From: Caldifarciminota bacterium
GTDB lineage: Bacteria > Hydrothermota > Tepidihabitantia > SM23-42
DNA: 8,819 bases
NCBI GenBank assembly: GCA_030671005.1
Contig: DAOVAN010000067.1
Coordinates: 1-8,819, forward strand
Reading direction: 5' to 3'
Positions within the stretch are counted from its first letter, which is position 1. Each line of letters opens with the position of its first letter. The notes below the pieces were generated by a model. That model was not told where the DNA came from and did no database searches. It saw nothing but the letters and a program-made list of their open reading frames with translations. Made by a program: the position numbers and the translations under genes. Shown here one piece after another: positions 5,861 through 8,819 of this stretch.

Positions 5861-8239
5861 TCAAACCTCTTTCTCTAATATCTCTGATAACTCAACCGTA
5901 AGATTCATGCAATGCCTTATCTTGTTCGCCAGTTCCTCATGTGGGTTCAAAAGCAACGCTTTTTTCCAATTCTCACACGCGGTTTCAAAGGCACCACGCT
6001 GTACATTGAGCAGACCCAAGTGATAATAAGGCAAAGGGTTGGACGAGTCAATCCCAATCGCCCTGTCAAAATGCCCTAGTGCCTTATCAAACTCTTTTCT
6101 TTCCGACCAATAAGTCCCAGCAAGAATATTGAATTCATAATCATCCTGGTGGCTATCAGCCAGGAATTGTAGAAACTTCGTCGCTTTGTCAAATTCCTTC
6201 TTTCTAATATGTATCCTGAGGAGCCGTAGATTAGCTTCGACATTCTCCTGGTCGACGTCATATATTTTCAGATAGGACGACAGAACGTCATCTTCTCGAC
6301 CCAATGTTTCGGCAAGCTCCGCAACCTCATTGAGCCACGATAAGTTCTCTGGTTCCAAAGCCACCAGACTGTCATACTTCTCTTCGGCTTCTCTTATTCT
6401 TCCTTTTCCTTTAAGCATCCGTGCCAAAGGCTCCAGAACATCAGTTTGGTCAGAATTCTCGCTATCATAACGCTCGAGTAGCTCTATTGCTTCATCCGAG
6501 TCTTCATGGTGATACAAGATCTCGGCTTTCAGAAGGATGCCTTTTTTGTATACAGGATCAATGCCCAGGGCTTCGTCTATTTTCTTCAGCGCATTATCTA
6601 CTTCATTCTTGCTCAACAGATTCTCGGCCTCACCTACAAGCTCTTCAGGAGTGACCGCTTCTGGCTTGAATATATCATCAACGACCTCAGCCGGAATCGT
6701 GTGTAGCCTTGGGACATAATATGGACCGAATTCAGAAAGTGCGGAATCTAAGGATAGATGATATCTCTCATTATCATAATTCGGTTCGATTTCCATTCCC
6801 TTTCGAATGTAGGATAGACTCTCTTCATACCTACCCAATCTCGTCGCGATAAAACCCATGTTGTAGTATGCTCCCGCATGATGGGGAACTGATTCCAGTA
6901 TCAGTTTGAAAAGACTGAGTGCCTTTTCATCCTCACCCTGTTCCATGTATACGAGTCCACGACCGAAGGAGGCATCTACCGTTTCACCATTCAATAACTC
7001 CAACGCCCTATTGTAGTCACCATTCTTCAAGCAATGCATCGCCAGGTTGAATCTCGCGTCAACATTTCCCGCTTCAACAGACTTCTTGTAATTCACCAGG
7101 GCCTGATCAACATCCCCAAGGTTGTGCTGAGCGACCGCAATGTTGTTGAGTGCCTTGGCGTCACTGCCATTCTGCACCAACACCTTCTCAAACCACTCCA
7201 ACGCATCATTGAATTGACCCTGCATGATGTATGCGACACCCAATGCATTGGCGTATTCGACCACATCAAAATCACGCTGCAGCGCCCGCTGCAAATTACG
7301 AATCGCATCCTCGTACTTGCTCAGAAAAATATCTGCTTCAGCAATTGCATAGTATATTTCGGGAGCTTCTTCTCTTGCTTTCAAGCACTCATTGAATTCA
7401 CGCTCCGCTTCGTCGAACAAACCCTTGTTGCGGTATGACATACCCATGTTGTAGTGAATCTGGTATGAATCGCCCGATGTCTTCGGGATACCAAGTTGTT
7501 CTTTCAGGAACTCCCAATGATCACGCTGCGCTTCCGTGTCGATCGGTATACTTGTCTCACTATAGGCCAGGGATGGATTTAAGGATATCGCCTTCTTCAC
7601 GGCTTCAATACTCTCTTGCACCCTGCCTTTCTCACCCAGGGCAAAACCAAGAAGAAAATGGGTCTCGGCCGATGAATCATTGAATGTCAATGCCTCCTCG
7701 AAGTTCTTTATTGCCATATCGACAACACCTTTGCGCAGGTATATCTCACCCAATGCCTGATATACTTCATGCGACGCCTTGATGCCCAGGACATTATTCA
7801 TTTCGTCGAGGGCATCATCGTACTTACCAAGATGCTTTAAGGTAGTGCCCAAGCCAAAATGCGCATCATATGAGTTTGGGTTTGTATCAAGGACTTTCTG
7901 AAAATAGATTATCGCATGGGAATGTTTGTGCAATTTGAGATACGTTGTGGCAAGCTCCAGTATCTTGGATTCATCGTGGGGGTCCTTTTCGATGCTCTGA
8001 GACAGCTGCTCAATCTTATCTTCTAACCGACCGGTTTTTTTGAGTATTATCTCCAGATTATTACGTGCGAGCACGAAGTTAGGATTGAGTTCCAACGCCT
8101 TCTCCAATTCCCCAATAGCTTCTTCATACAATCCCTTGTTGTAGTAGACAATGGCGAGGTTATTATGCGCCCCTGGATCCTCCTGGGATATTTTTTTGGC
8201 GAAGCTACTTAAAACCTTTTGTTCTTCAGACGAGATCAT
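5861..8239 (-). CDS. Large tetratricopeptide-repeat scaffold protein
   Basis: A 792-residue protein made almost entirely of 34-residue TPR units, about 20 by my count. A first block (about residues 20-500) holds 13 units, for example NNLAIVYYNKGLYEEAIGEL and LGVAYIMQGQFNDALEWFEK. A less regular stretch follows (about 500-550, with GPYYVPRLHTIP). A second block of about seven units runs to near the end, and a short helical tail ends in VELSEILEKEV. There is no signal peptide, membrane helix or catalytic domain, so it should be a soluble protein-binding scaffold. Many units keep the small residue and Ala pattern plus the 'NP' turn. It is the first gene of a likely operon with two Roadblock proteins and Pcm. 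The ATG at 8239 lies behind a promoter at 8335-8362. Its own ribosome site is poor: GAAGGAAGGA (8265-8274) is 25 nt upstream, so coupled translation from a leader ORF is possible. Confidence 0.88.
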   Translation of the reverse strand: MISSEEQKVLSSFAKKISQEDPGAHNNLAIVYYNKGLYEEAIGELEKALELNPNFVLARNNLEIILKKTGRLEDKIEQLSQSIEKDPHDESKILELATTYLKLHKHSHAIIYFQKVLDTNPNSYDAHFGLGTTLKHLGKYDDALDEMNNVLGIKASHEVYQALGEIYLRKGVVDMAIKNFEEALTFNDSSAETHFLLGFALGEKGRVQESIEAVKKAISLNPSLAYSETSIPIDTEAQRDHWEFLKEQLGIPKTSGDSYQIHYNMGMSYRNKGLFDEAEREFNECLKAREEAPEIYYAIAEADIFLSKYEDAIRNLQRALQRDFDVVEYANALGVAYIMQGQFNDALEWFEKVLVQNGSDAKALNNIAVAQHNLGDVDQALVNYKKSVEAGNVDARFNLAMHCLKNGDYNRALELLNGETVDASFGRGLVYMEQGEDEKALSLFKLILESVPHHAGAYYNMGFIATRLGRYEESLSYIRKGMEIEPNYDNERYHLSLDSALSEFGPYYVPRLHTIPAEVVDDIFKPEAVTPEELVGEAENLLSKNEVDNALKKIDEALGIDPVYKKGILLKAEILYHHEDSDEAIELLERYDSENSDQTDVLEPLARMLKGKGRIREAEEKYDSLVALEPENLSWLNEVAELAETLGREDDVLSSYLKIYDVDQENVEANLRLLRIHIRKKEFDKATKFLQFLADSHQDDYEFNILAGTYWSERKEFDKALGHFDRAIGIDSSNPLPYYHLGLLNVQRGAFETACENWKKALLLNPHEELANKIRHCMNLTVELSEILEKEV

Positions 8240-8243
8240 AATA

Positions 8244-8327
8244 CTACACCGTTTGGGATAAACATCCTTCCTTCACATCTCTTGCTGCTAATTCACGGAT
8301 GATTCGCTGAGTTATGTTCAGTACCAT
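8244..8327 (-). CDS. Possible 27-residue leader ORF before the large TPR gene
   Basis: The frame starts at ATG 8327-8325, within a base or two of the transcription start expected from the promoter at 8335-8362. It would therefore be read from a leaderless mRNA. It ends with TAG at 8246-8244, only 4 nt before the TPR gene ATG. The peptide (MVLNITQRIIRELAARDVKEG and six more residues) contains a plausible amphipathic helix. A second tiny frame, ATG 8265 to TGA 8236 (9 codons), follows GAAGGAAGG and overlaps the TPR start as ATGA. Either could couple translation to the TPR gene, and both could be chance. No family is recognised. Confidence 0.2.
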   Translation of the reverse strand: MVLNITQRIIRELAARDVKEGCLSQTV

Positions 8328-8334
8328 ACGCATT

Positions 8335-8362
8335 ATTTTACCAAATTTCGTCAATATGTCAA
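8335..8362 (-). promoter_or_regulatory. Sigma70-type promoter for the TPR-Roadblock-pcm operon
   Basis: On the minus strand, TTGACA (8357-8362) is followed by a 16-bp spacer and TAAAAT (8335-8340). The -35 box is perfect and the -10 matches 5 of 6. Transcription should start near 8328, giving a leader of about 88 nt before the TPR gene ATG. The promoter lies downstream of tRNA-Phe on the same strand, so read-through from the tRNA promoter could add to it. Confidence 0.7.
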
Positions 8363-8425
8363 GAAAAATGTGGATATGCCAGGCTGATGATGGGTAAATT
8401 TCTGCAGGGCCGCGAATATTGAAAA

Positions 8426-8498
8426 TGCCAGGGCGCAGAATCGAACTGCGGACACCCGGATTTTCAGTCCGGTGCTCTACCAACTGAGCTACCCTGGC
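8426..8498 (-). tRNA. tRNA-Phe (anticodon GAA)
   Basis: The 73-nt minus-strand sequence folds into a complete cloverleaf. The 7-bp acceptor stem GCCAGGG/CCCTGGC is perfect. The D arm is GCTC-AGTTGGTA-GAGC. The anticodon arm is CCGGA-CTGAAAA-TCCGG, with GAA at 8463-8465. There is a 5-nt variable loop, and the T arm is CGCAG-TTCGATT-CTGCG. The discriminator base is A (8426). CCA is not encoded, so it must be added after transcription. GAA reads both Phe codons. A near-consensus promoter lies just upstream. Confidence 0.98.
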
Positions 8499-8508
8499 TC
8501 AATGCATC

Positions 8509-8536
8509 ATTCTACACAAAAAAAATGAGCTGTCAA
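8509..8536 (-). promoter_or_regulatory. Sigma70-type promoter for tRNA-Phe
   Basis: On the minus strand, TTGACA (8531-8536) is followed by a 16-bp spacer containing eight consecutive T and then TAGAAT (8509-8514). The expected start, near 8502, lies only a few bases before the tRNA 5' end at 8498. Its layout is almost the same as the promoter at 8335-8362. Confidence 0.8.
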
Positions 8537-8596
8537 GATGACGGCGTAGAGCTCGTGGTGCGTCTTCTGATCACATTTACAACCTCAAGCAAACCG

Positions 8597-8609
8597 GGGT
8601 CACTGACCC
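8597..8609. repeat. 13-nt palindrome GGGTCACTGACCC
   Basis: Six bases on each side of C8603 are perfect inverted repeats. With the G at 8596 it shares GGGGTCA with the tip of the MITE-like element at 3482, so it may be a remnant of related termini. An operator-like site is equally possible. Confidence 0.4.
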
Positions 8610-8737
8610 TGAACCCCTGTGAAAATCCGAAATCCGATTCCGTAAATACTCAAATTTCAATTTGATTGTAACTACGAGAATCCCCAGTAGGGGGAACAAA
8701 TACAAAGTACGAAATTCAAACCCATTCTGGCCATTCC

Positions 8738-8791
8738 GACGTACAGCGTCATTGCGAGCGAATCCGCCTCCGGCAGAGAGAGCGGTGATCT
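8738..8791. repeat. Second REP-like repeat (GACG-N5-CGTCATTGCGAGC)
   Basis: GACG (8738-8741) can pair with CGTC (8747-8750). The 13-mer at 8747-8759 is identical to the one at 3526-3538. Downstream, ATCCGC (about 8762-8767) can pair imperfectly with GCGGTGAT (about 8783-8790). The copies differ in their loops and distal arms but keep the spacing. The right limit is uncertain. Confidence 0.6.
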
Positions 8792-8819
8792 GAGGCAGGC
8801 TTCGCCTTCTTCGCCCTTT

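Larger units (their letters stand above)
8499..8819. other. Gene-free right end of the window
   Basis: Apart from the tRNA promoter I see no coding sequence. The stretch holds a 13-nt palindrome at 8597-8609, AT-rich DNA with repeated 'aaatccga' and 'gaaattcaa' type words (about 8624-8722), and a REP-like repeat from 8738 toward the edge. This looks like decayed dispersed-repeat DNA. Confidence 0.65.

Noticed and set aside
8376..8432. 8-bp direct repeat ATGCCAGG at the tRNA 3' end and 49 bp downstream, as a possible att site
   Set aside because: It is too short, with no integrase or foreign DNA between the copies. The intervening 49 bp is ordinary intergenic sequence, so chance is the better explanation.
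8244..8483. 79-codon minus-strand frame ending just before the TPR gene
   Set aside because: Its 5' part lies inside tRNA-Phe on the same strand, so the full frame is not a gene. Only the last 27 codons, after the promoter, are kept as a weak leader-ORF candidate.
1..8819. CRISPR arrays, toxin-antitoxin pairs or phage-defence genes
   Set aside because: There are no regularly spaced identical repeats with unique spacers. All sizeable credible genes are housekeeping, pilus-motor, TPR or Roadblock proteins.

Overview
This window comes from a bacterium with a Gram-negative-type envelope. The evidence is a PilT-family pilus motor ATPase, a predicted exported lipoprotein-like methyltransferase, many TPR proteins and Roadblock/LC7 proteins. 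Base composition is moderate, and the intergenic DNA carries palindromic REP-like repeats. This mix suits uncultured candidate phyla (FCB-type, WOR-3/Stahlbacteria or similar), but nothing in the window fixes the taxonomy, so this placement is a weak inference.

The left part (1-3353, plus strand) is one tightly packed gene run. It holds the C-terminal end of a Pro/Glu/Thr-rich protein (2-403), then accB for the biotin carboxyl carrier protein (400-840, ATGA overlap), a PilT-like retraction ATPase (862-1980) and accC biotin carboxylase (2016-3353). AccB and AccC form the biotin half of acetyl-CoA carboxylase. The carboxyltransferase genes accA/accD are not here. The pilus ATPase sits between accB and accC, which is unusual.

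The middle (3354-3659) is a gene-free gap between convergent genes. It holds degenerate AT-rich short repeats and then a 177-bp MITE-like element with perfect 27-bp terminal inverted repeats (3482-3658). The element encloses a REP-like hairpin and ends one base from the stop codon of the next gene.

The right part (3660-8498) is entirely on the minus strand. Read 5' to 3', it runs: tRNA-Phe(GAA) with its own sigma70-type promoter; a second, very similar promoter; a 792-aa protein made almost wholly of TPRs; a 371-aa TPR-linker-Roadblock fusion; a 100-aa stand-alone Roadblock protein; and a predicted exported L-isoaspartyl methyltransferase. The last four genes look like one operon. The two Roadblock modules beside TPR scaffolds suggest a regulatory or polarity complex of the MglB type, but no MglA-like GTPase is visible here.

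The right end (8499-8819) is gene-free apart from the tRNA promoter. It carries a second copy of the REP-like hairpin motif found inside the MITE-like element, plus short palindromic remnants.
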